Shown: positions 54,510 to 62,686 of the stretch, in pieces | Position numbering within the stretch: the first letter of the stretch is position 1 | Layout of the letters: each line of letters opens with the position of its first letter | Source: Fervidobacterium pennivorans | Lineage (GTDB): Bacteria > Thermotogota > Thermotogae > Thermotogales > Fervidobacteriaceae | NCBI RefSeq assembly: GCF_001644665.1 | Contig: NZ_CP011393.1 | Span: 1,510,001 to 1,574,000, forward strand | Reading direction: 5' to 3' | Length of the DNA: 64,000 nucleotides | The notes under the pieces: model-generated | Database searches by the model: none | Told to the model about the DNA's origin: nothing | The model's input: the letters and a program-made list of their open reading frames with translations, nothing else | Program-made: the position numbers and the translations under genes

Positions 54510-56162
54510 TTGAGAGGCAAATTAATTAGATATTTTGTCCTGTTTTTTTCGATTCTTTTGGTTTTGATTTCATTTGCCTTCAAAATTGATTTCAAGTTAA
54601 CAGGGTATTTAACCTACGACATGAACTTGGGAAATCTCGATAATTTTCCAATAGCATACTGGACAGTCACACCACCAGCACCTTTTGATTCCGTGGCAAT
54701 CAAATTCACCGATTATCTAACGTATTCGCATACCACATTTAAGCTCTTTGACTATGACTTCATCGTCCCAAGGTATTACTTCGTTGATACAAAGCTTTCT
54801 GTTAATATTCCATATGTTCAGACCATTTACCTTGCAGCAGGTAGGATGAGGCTTTCAAGAGGTTTAACTTCTCAATACGAGGGTGTTTCGCTCGGAGGGC
54901 TGAAGTTTGATACATACAACACTTCAAATACAACACCTGGACTTGGTGGGGTTGCTGGTTATGTCTATGGCAAATTTGACAGTTATTCATACGAAATAGG
55001 TGGAGCATACAGCACAGAGTTGAATAATTTTGCGCTTTACGGAACGTTAACAACAGATTTTGGCCGTTTTGGAGCTTATTATGAAACCCGCTACCATCAA
55101 GTTTCTTTGAATTACTCCAATTCCCAAAAGTTCCCATTTGGAACGGTTGATTACTGGGCTGGTATCGGTGCAGCAACCAACACAATCAATGAGCCAAGCG
55201 TTTTGGTTGGTGCCAAACTCACATCCGGTCCTTGGTTTGCAGCTGGTCAGTTTGTTTGGATTGGTGCGAATAAATACGATGTGAGCTTTGCAACAGGGGA
55301 ACCTTCAAACCCGAACATGCCACGCTCTTGGAACGTTATGGGAGAAGTTGGATACAACTTCCCAGGATTTTATGTTGGGATTTTTACAAAATACAACAGC
55401 AACTGGGCAAGTAGTGGTTGGTTGCCGCTGTATGGTGTGAAGTTAAACATTGCAGATTTTTCACTCTCATTTGCCAACGGTGATTTGTATGCTTCTTCCT
55501 CACTTCCAACAACTCAGTTTGCTTTACTTAAGCTAACGTATACATACCAAACAAGCATAGACCTACTCGGTACAGTGCAATCGCTGGTTGCAAGTCTTAC
55601 CCCAAGACCAGCAGTTCAGGAAAGCAAGCAGACAACAATCAAAATTGCAGACCTTTACAGTATGCCAGAAGGTTCAAAGGTTACCGTGACTGGAACCGTT
55701 CTAGCACCTGTTGGATTGCTGAGCAATTCGGTAACGTATATCCAGGATGAAACAGGAGCAATAATGCTTTATGGAAAGTCCATTCCTACGAGTTTGAATG
55801 TGGGAGACACTGTTATTGTGAGTGGCTCAACGAAAGTCTACAACAACGTTCTTGAGATAGTCGTAGATAACATAACTGTGGTTGGTAAAGGCACTGTAAA
55901 ACCTGTTGAATTAAAGTTACTTGACAAGTCTTACGTTTCAAATCTTGTATATGTAACCGGCACAGTTGAGAGTATTGGAAAAGATAATTTCATTGTGAAC
56001 ACCGGAGCCTTTAAAGTAAAGGTTTACATTAAGAGTGCAACAGGTATTAGTCTGGTTGGCATATCAGAAGGAAAGACTGTTAAAGTAACAGGTATATTGA
56101 CCTTGTTCAAAGATGAGCTTGAAATCCAGCCTTTGAAACAAGCAGATATCGTAGTAAAATAA
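54510..56162 (+). CDS. Exported beta-barrel-like protein fused to tandem OB folds
   Basis: 550 residues, TTG start behind GGGGAGGGAG. Signal peptide 1-24. About 25-350 alternates aromatic and polar residues in the manner of outer-membrane beta barrels (FKLTGYLTYDMNLG, FGAYYETRYHQVSLNY, ALLKLTYTYQTSI). About 375-550 holds two OB-fold units (IADLYSMPEGSKVTVTGTVLAP, TYIQDETGAIMLYGKS, NLVYVTGTVESIG) that closely match the whole of the 196-residue protein two genes downstream. No known family named with confidence; nucleic acid capture at the toga surface is speculative. Confidence 0.6.
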   Translation: MRGKLIRYFVLFFSILLVLISFAFKIDFKLTGYLTYDMNLGNLDNFPIAYWTVTPPAPFDSVAIKFTDYLTYSHTTFKLFDYDFIVPRYYFVDTKLSVNIPYVQTIYLAAGRMRLSRGLTSQYEGVSLGGLKFDTYNTSNTTPGLGGVAGYVYGKFDSYSYEIGGAYSTELNNFALYGTLTTDFGRFGAYYETRYHQVSLNYSNSQKFPFGTVDYWAGIGAATNTINEPSVLVGAKLTSGPWFAAGQFVWIGANKYDVSFATGEPSNPNMPRSWNVMGEVGYNFPGFYVGIFTKYNSNWASSGWLPLYGVKLNIADFSLSFANGDLYASSSLPTTQFALLKLTYTYQTSIDLLGTVQSLVASLTPRPAVQESKQTTIKIADLYSMPEGSKVTVTGTVLAPVGLLSNSVTYIQDETGAIMLYGKSIPTSLNVGDTVIVSGSTKVYNNVLEIVVDNITVVGKGTVKPVELKLLDKSYVSNLVYVTGTVESIGKDNFIVNTGAFKVKVYIKSATGISLVGISEGKTVKVTGILTLFKDELEIQPLKQADIVVK

Positions 56163-56200
56163 AATCAAGGTTAGAAATTATAGAGGAATGAAAAGGGAAA

Positions 56201-57001
56201 ATGGTTTTTAGAAAATCCAAAACAAACGCTGTATATTTTCTTGTAATCGCTGTTAGCTTGGTTCTTACCTTGACACTGAGTTCTTGTTCTCGTCAAGAAA
56301 CAGCGGTAAGTGGTGTTGAAGTGCTCGATGGGGATACACTAAGAGTTTCAGGACAATCATTTAGAATTGTTGGTATTGATGCACCGGAAATTCATGAAGG
56401 TGACAAACCTGTAGGTGAATATGGACAGGATGCAAAGAATTACCTTTACTGGTTCGCGAGTAATTTTGAACTTTCATATGAGCAAAAAGGAAAAGATAGC
56501 TATGGAAGGATTTTGGTTTACCTTTTTGGAAAAGATAGACAAACTGATGCGAAGTATCTTTATGAAGCATCACTTACTGAGAATGGATATGCTCGACCCT
56601 TGATTTACGACAGCACATCAGTTCCAAACTATACTAAGGCAATCGTCGATGCTTATAAAAGAGCATACGAAAACAGAAGAGGTATATTCTCGAAATACGA
56701 TAACGCACCGGTTATTGACAAAACTAAGGCAAGCCAGCTGAGTTCATACAAAGGTAAGATTGTATGGCTAGAGATGGATGTTAACAACGTAATATTTTCT
56801 AACGATACTTACTACGTATATTCTGACTTTGCGCTCGTTAAGATAAGAAGTGGTGAGTACAACAATTTATTCAATGGATACAACCTCTATGGTCTAAAAG
56901 GTAGAAAGGTAAGGTTCTACGGTGAACTCTGGTATGATAGCTACGAAGGAAAGTACATGATTATGCTCCGCGCACCGTTTGAAATTAAAATCGTCAACTA
57001 A
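56201..57001 (+). CDS. Thermonuclease (TNase/SNc) family lipoprotein
   Basis: 266 residues. Lipobox LSSC at about 26-29. SNc domain about 38-160: VLDGDTLRV, FRIVGIDAPEIHEGD and KDSYGRILVYLFG retain the two Asp, two Arg and Glu of staphylococcal nuclease, so it should be an active calcium-dependent DNase/RNase anchored outside the inner membrane. The C-terminal 90 residues resemble the part of the 758-residue lipoprotein after its dead nuclease domain, implying duplication. The start has only a weak SD (AAAGGGAAA). Confidence 0.88.
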   Translation: MVFRKSKTNAVYFLVIAVSLVLTLTLSSCSRQETAVSGVEVLDGDTLRVSGQSFRIVGIDAPEIHEGDKPVGEYGQDAKNYLYWFASNFELSYEQKGKDSYGRILVYLFGKDRQTDAKYLYEASLTENGYARPLIYDSTSVPNYTKAIVDAYKRAYENRRGIFSKYDNAPVIDKTKASQLSSYKGKIVWLEMDVNNVIFSNDTYYVYSDFALVKIRSGEYNNLFNGYNLYGLKGRKVRFYGELWYDSYEGKYMIMLRAPFEIKIVN

Positions 57002-57025
57002 AAACAAAGGGGATGGATTGGCAGT

Positions 57026-57616
57026 ATGAAAAGGATTTTGGTATCACTTTTATTGATTCTCAGTGTTGTATTCTTTGCACAGAACCTAGTCAAGATTGCT
57101 GATATTTACAAACTTAAAGAAGGAGAAACGGTCGAGGCTACGGGTATCATTCTTGCCCCAGTTGGAGTGCTTGGAAGTTTGACAACGTACATGCAGGACG
57201 AAACTGCAGGAATCATGCTATACGGAAAGGTCTTACCTGTCGACCTAAAAGTTGGTAATGTTGTCAAAGTTGCTGGCAAGACAAAAGTCTACTATGGGAT
57301 TCTTGAGATAATACCAGACAAGGTTCAGGTTATTAGCTCAGCAACACCAACGGCTGTTGAACTTAAAGATGCTGACTTCAAAAAGTATCTTTCAAATTTG
57401 GTTGTGGTTACAGGAACTGTGAGCTCTGTTGATAAGTATCAGTTCAAGGTAAAGACGGATAATTTTGAGATTTTGGTGTATATAAGAAAAGAAGTGCCAT
57501 TCAAAGTTGAAACACTAAAAGTTGGAGACAAGGTTTCGGTAACAGGTGTTATGTATCTGTACAAAGATATGTATGAAATGCTTCCAAGGATGCCGGAGGA
57601 TATAAAGAAATTCTAA
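57026..57616 (+). CDS. Exported tandem OB-fold protein
   Basis: 196 residues, AAAGGGGATGG SD. Signal peptide 1-19 (ILVSLLLILSVVFFAQ). Two OB folds: KIADIYKLKEGETVEATGIILAP with YMQDETAGIMLYGK, then NLVVVTGTVSSVDKYQFKV. Sequence parallels the C-terminal part of the 550-residue protein position by position. Such OB units occur in front of nuclease domains in secreted YhcR-type enzymes. A single-strand DNA or oligonucleotide binder is inferred. Confidence 0.75.
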   Translation: MKRILVSLLLILSVVFFAQNLVKIADIYKLKEGETVEATGIILAPVGVLGSLTTYMQDETAGIMLYGKVLPVDLKVGNVVKVAGKTKVYYGILEIIPDKVQVISSATPTAVELKDADFKKYLSNLVVVTGTVSSVDKYQFKVKTDNFEILVYIRKEVPFKVETLKVGDKVSVTGVMYLYKDMYEMLPRMPEDIKKF

Positions 57617-57633
57617 AAAAAATTTATTAACGA

Positions 57634-57666
57634 AAGCCAGCTGGGAAAATGCCAGCTGGCTTTTTA
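57634..57666 (+). terminator. Intrinsic terminator after the OB/nuclease operon
   Basis: Eleven-bp stem AAGCCAGCTGG/CCAGCTGGCTT, 7-nt loop, then TTT. Confidence 0.85.
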
Positions 57667-57752
57667 AATCTTAACACTTTTAAAGACTCTGCTAATGCAG
57701 ACGTGTTAGACTGCTGATGGATTCCTAAAGAAAAAACTGGGAAAATCAAAAC

Positions 57753-58017
57753 GATACTGTTAACTTGTAGTGATGAAAGAGTATAATCGTAAAAGAATGC
57801 GATTGATATTGCCATTATGCATTTTCCAAGGATTCTTCACTACACAAAAACCTTTGAATATATATCACTAAATTCTTCGTATTCTTCTTAGGCAAGAAAG
57901 CATTGGGTTATGCATTTTGGGAAACCTGCTTTTGTTAAGAGTTGGTTGGGGGGTGTCCCCTCTTTATAAGGATAATGCGGTTTTTGGAAAGTTTCAATAC
58001 TTTTAGTTAACATTATC
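57753..58017 (-). mobile_element. 265-bp MITE-like IS derivative (copy C)
   Basis: Left end GATACTGTTAACT, right end AGTTAACATTATC, same family as the IS at 51139. Flanked by the 9-bp direct repeat AATCAAAAC (57744-57752 and 58018-58026). Keeps about 130 bp of the left end and about 115 bp of the right end; the transposase start region is decayed, so it codes for nothing. It differs in its deletion point from copies A and D. Confidence 0.88.
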
Positions 58018-58042
58018 AATCAAAACTCTGGAGGTGTCGGGT

Positions 58043-59353
58043 ATGAAACTTAGAGGGTTGGTGTTGTTATTTTTAGTATTTGTAACCATCATCTCATTTG
58101 CGCTGAACATCATTTACCTTGTTGGCGATGGTATGAGTTTCAATCAACTGCTTTTAGCAAGTATTCTCGAGGGACGGGTTTTGACGACCATGACACTGCC
58201 ATACACAGGTATTACTACAACATACTCTGCTGATTCGTGGGTGACCGATTCTGCTCCAGCAGGGACGGCACTGTTTGGTGGTTACAAGACATTGAACAGG
58301 GCTATAGGTGTTCTTCCAGACGGTACACCAATGCCTTCAATATTTGAAATTGCTAAGAGAACTGGTTACAATATTGGATTAGCAGTTACGTGTAGAGTAA
58401 CTCACGCTACTCCAGCTTCTGTATACGGTCATGTTACCAACAGAGATGACGAAGTGACACTTGCTAAACAGCTGGCTGAATCTGGAACCGTTGACGTCAT
58501 TTTTGGCGGTGGATGGGATATGTTTGTCCCAACTGCGCAAGGTGGTAGAAGAACCGACGGGCTAAATCTCATTGAATTAATGAAGAGCAAGGGATATGAA
58601 TATATAACAACAGTTGAGCAACTTAGTACTGTACAGTCTTCAAAAGTTCTTGGTTTATTTGCCAAAGGACATCTTGACTCAGTTTCTAATAGATCATCTG
58701 CTCAACCAACACTTGATGTTATGACCAAAAAAGCAATCGAGCTTCTCTCAAAAGATGGCAAACCATTCATGCTCATGGTTGAGGGTTCTCAGATAGACTG
58801 GGAATCACATTCAAACGATTTTTACGGCGTATGGAAAGAAGTTGTTGAATTTGATAACGCGGTCAAAGTTGCTCTGGAATTTGCGGCTAAAGACGGTAAC
58901 ACACTTGTGATTGTTACCGGCGACCACGAAACAGGCGGCTTGTCACTTTCAAAAGGTGGTTACACAATCAATGTTGAACAGGCAAGAAAAGCGAAAGGAA
59001 CTACACAGATGTTTTTAAGTCAATTCAATATTGCAGATAAAGAGAAATTTATTGCAGGTCTTAAGGATTGGTATGGTATATCTATTACAGATTCCGAATA
59101 CGAAAACTTGAGAAAGATTCCATCAAACAATTTGAGAAGAGAACTTGCAAGATTTGTCAGTGAGAAGGTAGGATTTGGTTGGACAACATTCGACCATACA
59201 GCTGCCCCTGTTCCAGTATACGCATTTGGTCCTGGAGCATATTACTTCACAGGTTTTATGGACAACACGGACATTCCTAAGATTATTATGCAACTAACGA
59301 AACTTTCGACAATTTCTTTCCCTGAGATTAAATCAACGGGTAGTGGGTATTAA
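58043..59353 (+). CDS. phoA: Alkaline phosphatase, secreted
   Basis: 436 residues from ATG 58043, 6 nt after GGAGGTG (the frame's first GTG is part of that SD). Signal peptide 1-20. Zinc/magnesium site and nucleophile: YLVGDGMS (Asp), DSWVTDSAPAGTAL with catalytic Ser, VEGSQIDWESHSND, VTGDHETGG and FDHTAAPVPVYAFGP. Releases phosphate from organic esters in the periplasm. Copy C of the IS family lies immediately upstream, with its duplication ending 16 bp before the ATG. Confidence 0.94.
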   Translation: MKLRGLVLLFLVFVTIISFALNIIYLVGDGMSFNQLLLASILEGRVLTTMTLPYTGITTTYSADSWVTDSAPAGTALFGGYKTLNRAIGVLPDGTPMPSIFEIAKRTGYNIGLAVTCRVTHATPASVYGHVTNRDDEVTLAKQLAESGTVDVIFGGGWDMFVPTAQGGRRTDGLNLIELMKSKGYEYITTVEQLSTVQSSKVLGLFAKGHLDSVSNRSSAQPTLDVMTKKAIELLSKDGKPFMLMVEGSQIDWESHSNDFYGVWKEVVEFDNAVKVALEFAAKDGNTLVIVTGDHETGGLSLSKGGYTINVEQARKAKGTTQMFLSQFNIADKEKFIAGLKDWYGISITDSEYENLRKIPSNNLRRELARFVSEKVGFGWTTFDHTAAPVPVYAFGPGAYYFTGFMDNTDIPKIIMQLTKLSTISFPEIKSTGSGY

Positions 59354-59410
59354 ATTAGGTATGAAAATTCCCATTCAACGCCTTACTGTGTTCTTTTGAG
59401 TGCTTTTCTG

Positions 59411-59441
59411 CCCCTGCACGTCTTTGTGTGCAGGGGTTTTC
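59411..59441 (+). terminator. Intrinsic terminator after phoA
   Basis: CCCCTGCAC/GTGCAGGGG stem, 8-nt loop, then TTTTCTT. Confidence 0.8.
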
Positions 59442-59472
59442 TTAATTTTGAGGTTTTGCTATCTGCTGAAAA

Positions 59473-59481
59473 TGTTATACA
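59473..59481 (+). promoter_or_regulatory. Extended -10 for the transglutaminase-like gene
   Basis: TG-T-TATACA at 59473-59481, 56 bp upstream of the start; no clear -35. Confidence 0.4.
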
Positions 59482-59536
59482 ATAAAATCGTGAGATAAAG
59501 TTAGAAGGCATAGCTAAAAGTCAAGGGGGAACTGAT

Positions 59537-60898
59537 ATGGCAAAGATGGATTTTCTTAGTTACCCACTTCCAGATATTTTGAAAAAATACATCTACCAAG
59601 GTTTTTTCAAAAAAGCCCGTGAGCAAATTGATAAGATATTAGAACACAGACTACCACCACAGATGAGGGAAAGATTAAAATTTGAACTCTTCAGGATGGA
59701 ACTACTAAAAAGAACGTACAGATATGCTCAAGAAGAAGCCTTCAAAATCTTTAAAAAGACGTTTAAGAATGCAACAAAAGCTGAATTTGAACAACTTTGG
59801 AAAGAAGGTCGATTAGATTGGATTTACATCGAGACGCAAAGATTCTTTGAAAGCAGGTTTGATAAGAACCTGGCTTTCAACGAAAAGGAATACAAGGCAA
59901 GGCAAAGGGTAGATAAGCAAACGCTAAAAAGACGGGAGCTAATAAATAAAGCAGTTGAGCGGTTACTGAAAAGCGGGAAGCCAAAGAGCTATCGTGTGCG
60001 AGCAAGAATTACAGTTGAGAAAGAGAATCCAAGAGAGGAAAAAGTTCGTGTATGGTTGCCTTTTCCAAAAGAAGAATTTCAGCAGAGCGATGTCAAATTG
60101 ATAAGTGCAAGTCACGAGTGCGAAATTGCAGACAATTCAGTTGGTCAAAGAACAGTATATATGGAAGGAAAGGATAACGAAAAATTCTATGTGGAATTTG
60201 AGTACACAGTTCACGAGTGGATTGGTCAACAATCACTCTACACACAAAAGCCCTCAAAAGAAGACATCAGTGAATTACCACCCCATATCGTGTTCTCTCC
60301 TTTTCTAAAAGAGCTGCTTCACACGATATTCCACAACGAAGATTGGACCACGCTCGATGATTTAGCACGTGCGAGAAGGATATACGACTTTGTGACATTA
60401 AATGTGAACTATTCGTATGTCTTGCCTTATGCATTGTATGATAACATTCCAGAATATGTTGCAACAACATTCAAAGGAGATTGTGGGTTCCAGGCGTTGC
60501 TCTTCATCACGTTATGTCGCATGGCTGGTATACCTGCTAAATGGCAATCTGGCTGGAGTATAACTCCGCTAGTAGCTTCTCCACACGATTGGGCTCTTGT
60601 CTATCTTGAAAGATACGGATGGGTTCCAGTTGACCTTTCGTTCGGAGGAGCGAGAAGAGAACAAGAACCTATGCGTATATTTTACTTTACGAATATCGAT
60701 GGTTTCAGAATGTTCGCTAATACTGAATTTCAAGGGGATTTCCATCCAGAAAAGAAAGCGTGGAGATTGGATCCTTACGACAATCAAATAGGAGAAATGG
60801 AGATAATCAGCAAAGAAGAAGACGGCTATGTGATTGATTTAAAGAGTGAAATTGAGGTTGTTAAATTCGAAGAGTTAACTATGGGAAAAAGAAAATAG
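59537..60898 (+). CDS. Transglutaminase-like domain protein
   Basis: 453 residues, AAGGGGGAA SD. N-terminal 150 residues are helical and charged, then a beta domain (YRVRARITVEKENPREEKVRVWLPFP), then a transglutaminase-like core: FKGDCGFQALLFITLCRMAGIPAKWQSGW with the catalytic Cys, and PHDWALVYLERYGWVPVDLSFG with the His and Asp. No signal peptide, so cytoplasmic; most such proteins are thiol peptidases or amidases. It is followed by dipeptide epimerase with a 12-bp gap, which suggests a shared role in peptidoglycan-peptide or dipeptide recycling. Confidence 0.85.
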   Translation: MAKMDFLSYPLPDILKKYIYQGFFKKAREQIDKILEHRLPPQMRERLKFELFRMELLKRTYRYAQEEAFKIFKKTFKNATKAEFEQLWKEGRLDWIYIETQRFFESRFDKNLAFNEKEYKARQRVDKQTLKRRELINKAVERLLKSGKPKSYRVRARITVEKENPREEKVRVWLPFPKEEFQQSDVKLISASHECEIADNSVGQRTVYMEGKDNEKFYVEFEYTVHEWIGQQSLYTQKPSKEDISELPPHIVFSPFLKELLHTIFHNEDWTTLDDLARARRIYDFVTLNVNYSYVLPYALYDNIPEYVATTFKGDCGFQALLFITLCRMAGIPAKWQSGWSITPLVASPHDWALVYLERYGWVPVDLSFGGARREQEPMRIFYFTNIDGFRMFANTEFQGDFHPEKKAWRLDPYDNQIGEMEIISKEEDGYVIDLKSEIEVVKFEELTMGKRK

Positions 60899-60910
60899 GA
60901 GGTGTTTAAA

Positions 60911-61939
60911 GTGGGAAAAATCAAATCGGTAAAGTTTAAGTTGAACCGTTTTGAATACGTTAAGCCATTTCATATCACAAACAACATTTCATATGACACG
61001 CAGAACATTGAGGTTATCATCGAGCTTGAAAACGGTATCATAGGTCGTGGGGAAGCATCGCCATCATTTAGGGTAAACGGTGAAAAGATACAGGCACTCT
61101 TGGGGTTAGAACCTGTTGTAAATGAAATGATTATTGGAATGGATGTTAGAAATTACCGCCAGATATTCGATGTGACCGACAAACTTTTTGGTGCACCAAG
61201 TATCAAAGCTGCAGTGCAGTATGCAGTTCTTGATGCATTTAGTGAAGAAATTGGCGTTCCGGTTTATCAAATACTCGGTGGTATGAAGACGAAAATAGAG
61301 ACGGATTATACAGTAAGCATAGGGACTATTGAAGAGAGAGTGGAGGATGTAAAAAAGATTGTAGAGCGTGGGCACAGCGTGATAAAGATAAAGGTGGGAG
61401 AAAACCTTGAAGAAGATATCCAAGCGATGATGGCAATTTATGAAGTTTCAAAAGGGTGCAAGTATATAGTTGATGCCAACACAGGTTATACACCAAAACA
61501 AGCGGTGAAATTTGTTACCGAGTTATACCGTGCAGGGATAGACATACATGTTTTTGAACAACCAGTCGCAATGCACGATATTGAAGGGCTTAAATACGTA
61601 AGATGGAACTCACCTTTCCCTGTTGCAGCCGACGAAAGTGCTAGGACAAAATACGAAGTAATGAGATTGATTAAAGAAGAAGCGGTGGATTACATAAACA
61701 TCAAGCTTATGAAATCTGGTATTAGCGATGCACTTGCGATTGTTGAGATGGTGAGAGCTGCAAATCAGAGATTAATGCTTGGTTGCATGGCGGAATCAAG
61801 TCTTGGAGTGAATCAGAGTGTCCATTTTGCACTTGGGACCGGGGCGTTTGACTTCCATGATTTAGATAGTCCTTTGATGCTTAAAGAAACGGAATTCAGA
61901 GGTAAGTATAAAGTTGATGTACCATATTATTATGTGTAA
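60911..61939 (+). CDS. Dipeptide epimerase (enolase superfamily)
   Basis: 342 residues from GTG 60911, 6 nt after GGAGGTG. N-terminal capping domain FHITNNISYDTQN and IIGRGEASPSF; barrel with VIKIKVGENL (catalytic KxK), VDANTGYT (Asp), FEQPV (Glu), AADES (Asp) and INIKLMKSG (catalytic Lys). Ends with DLDSPLML. Matches the L-Ala-D/L-Glu epimerase group known from Thermotoga, though other dipeptides are possible. Co-transcribed with the transglutaminase-like gene. Confidence 0.88.
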   Translation: MGKIKSVKFKLNRFEYVKPFHITNNISYDTQNIEVIIELENGIIGRGEASPSFRVNGEKIQALLGLEPVVNEMIIGMDVRNYRQIFDVTDKLFGAPSIKAAVQYAVLDAFSEEIGVPVYQILGGMKTKIETDYTVSIGTIEERVEDVKKIVERGHSVIKIKVGENLEEDIQAMMAIYEVSKGCKYIVDANTGYTPKQAVKFVTELYRAGIDIHVFEQPVAMHDIEGLKYVRWNSPFPVAADESARTKYEVMRLIKEEAVDYINIKLMKSGISDALAIVEMVRAANQRLMLGCMAESSLGVNQSVHFALGTGAFDFHDLDSPLMLKETEFRGKYKVDVPYYYV

Positions 61940-62033
61940 GTTTATCTTTCTGGTTTCGCGTATTTCCTAATGATGTTATTCCTGAAATAGCAAAGATTGT
62001 ATCTGAACATTGAACTTTGTGAAGCAAATAATA

Positions 62034-62064
62034 AAAAATCAGGGCATTTAGCCCTGATTTTTTT
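62034..62064. terminator. Bidirectional intrinsic terminator
   Basis: AAAAATCAGGGC/GCCCTGATTTTT stem with a 5-nt loop. Serves the epimerase gene on the plus strand and tRNA-Pro on the minus strand, whose CCA end touches it. Confidence 0.85.
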
Positions 62065-62140
62065 GGTCGGGGTGACTGGACTTGAACCAGCGACCTCTTG
62101 CGCCCCATGCAAGCGCGCTAGCCACCTGCGCTACACCCCG
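62064..62140 (-). tRNA. tRNA-Pro (anticodon GGG)
   Basis: 77 nt with encoded CCA. Acceptor CGGGGTG pairs with CACCCCG, discriminator A. D stem GCGC, anticodon stem CTTGC/GCAAG with loop ATGGGGC (anticodon at 62106-62104 on the minus strand), T arm GGTTCAAGTCC. The starting C1 and the sequence are typical of bacterial proline tRNA. Confidence 0.93.
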
Positions 62141-62234
62141 AACATTTTTATCGGCAAAATAAATTTTACCATATAGGTTCTCAAAAATCAAGAAGATTAG
62201 GAAATTGTGAGTTCCATAAGAATGTTTAGAAATT

Positions 62235-62262
62235 TTGGAAATTTAGAACAAGGTGATATAAT
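62235..62262 (+). promoter_or_regulatory. Promoter of the peptide-binding protein gene, interrupted by IS copy D
   Basis: TTGGAA, 16-bp spacer, TATAAT with TG one base upstream of the -10. The expected start of transcription (about 62269) falls inside the target duplication of copy D. Confidence 0.6.
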
Positions 62263-62274
62263 AAAATGAAACCG

Positions 62275-62663
62275 GATAGTGTTAACTTGTAGTGATGAAA
62301 GAGTGTAAGTGTGAAAGAATGAGATTGATATTACCATTGTGCGTTTTCCAAAGATTCTTCACTACACAAAAACCTTAGATTTACCACAAGAAGTGCATTT
62401 GGGATAAGGGAAAGGGAAGTTTTTGTGTTTGTGAGAATGGGAAAGTTTGAAAGAATGATGGCAGGCTTTGCAAAGGAATTGTTGGTTACCGTATTTGTCA
62501 TGACCGTTTTTGTACAAGCTGGTGGAACCGCATTTGGGACAAGAGAGTGTTGAGTTGTTCATATCGGGATACCTCCTTTGTCGAGAGTTGGTTGGGGGGT
62601 GTCCCCTCTTTATAAGGATAATGCGGTTTTTGGAAAGTTTCAATACTTTTAGTTAACATTATC
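62275..62663 (-). mobile_element. 389-bp non-autonomous IS derivative (copy D)
   Basis: Same ends, length and internal deletion as copy A (41729-42117), with a different 8-bp target duplication, TGAAACCG (62267-62274 and 62664-62671). A few base changes separate A and D. Confidence 0.92.
62362..62562 (-). CDS. 66-residue zinc-ribbon peptide encoded by IS derivative D
   Basis: Starts at the same ATG and SD as the full transposase (the open frame upstream of it is the leader). CPKC...CKAC plus CTSC, ending GKSKVFV. The frame is kept open in both A and D despite base changes, so it may be under selection or simply young. Confidence 0.5.
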   Translation of the reverse strand: MNNSTLSCPKCGSTSLYKNGHDKYGNQQFLCKACHHSFKLSHSHKHKNFPFPYPKCTSCGKSKVFV

Positions 62664-62686
62664 TGAAACCGAAAGGGGGGATTGCT

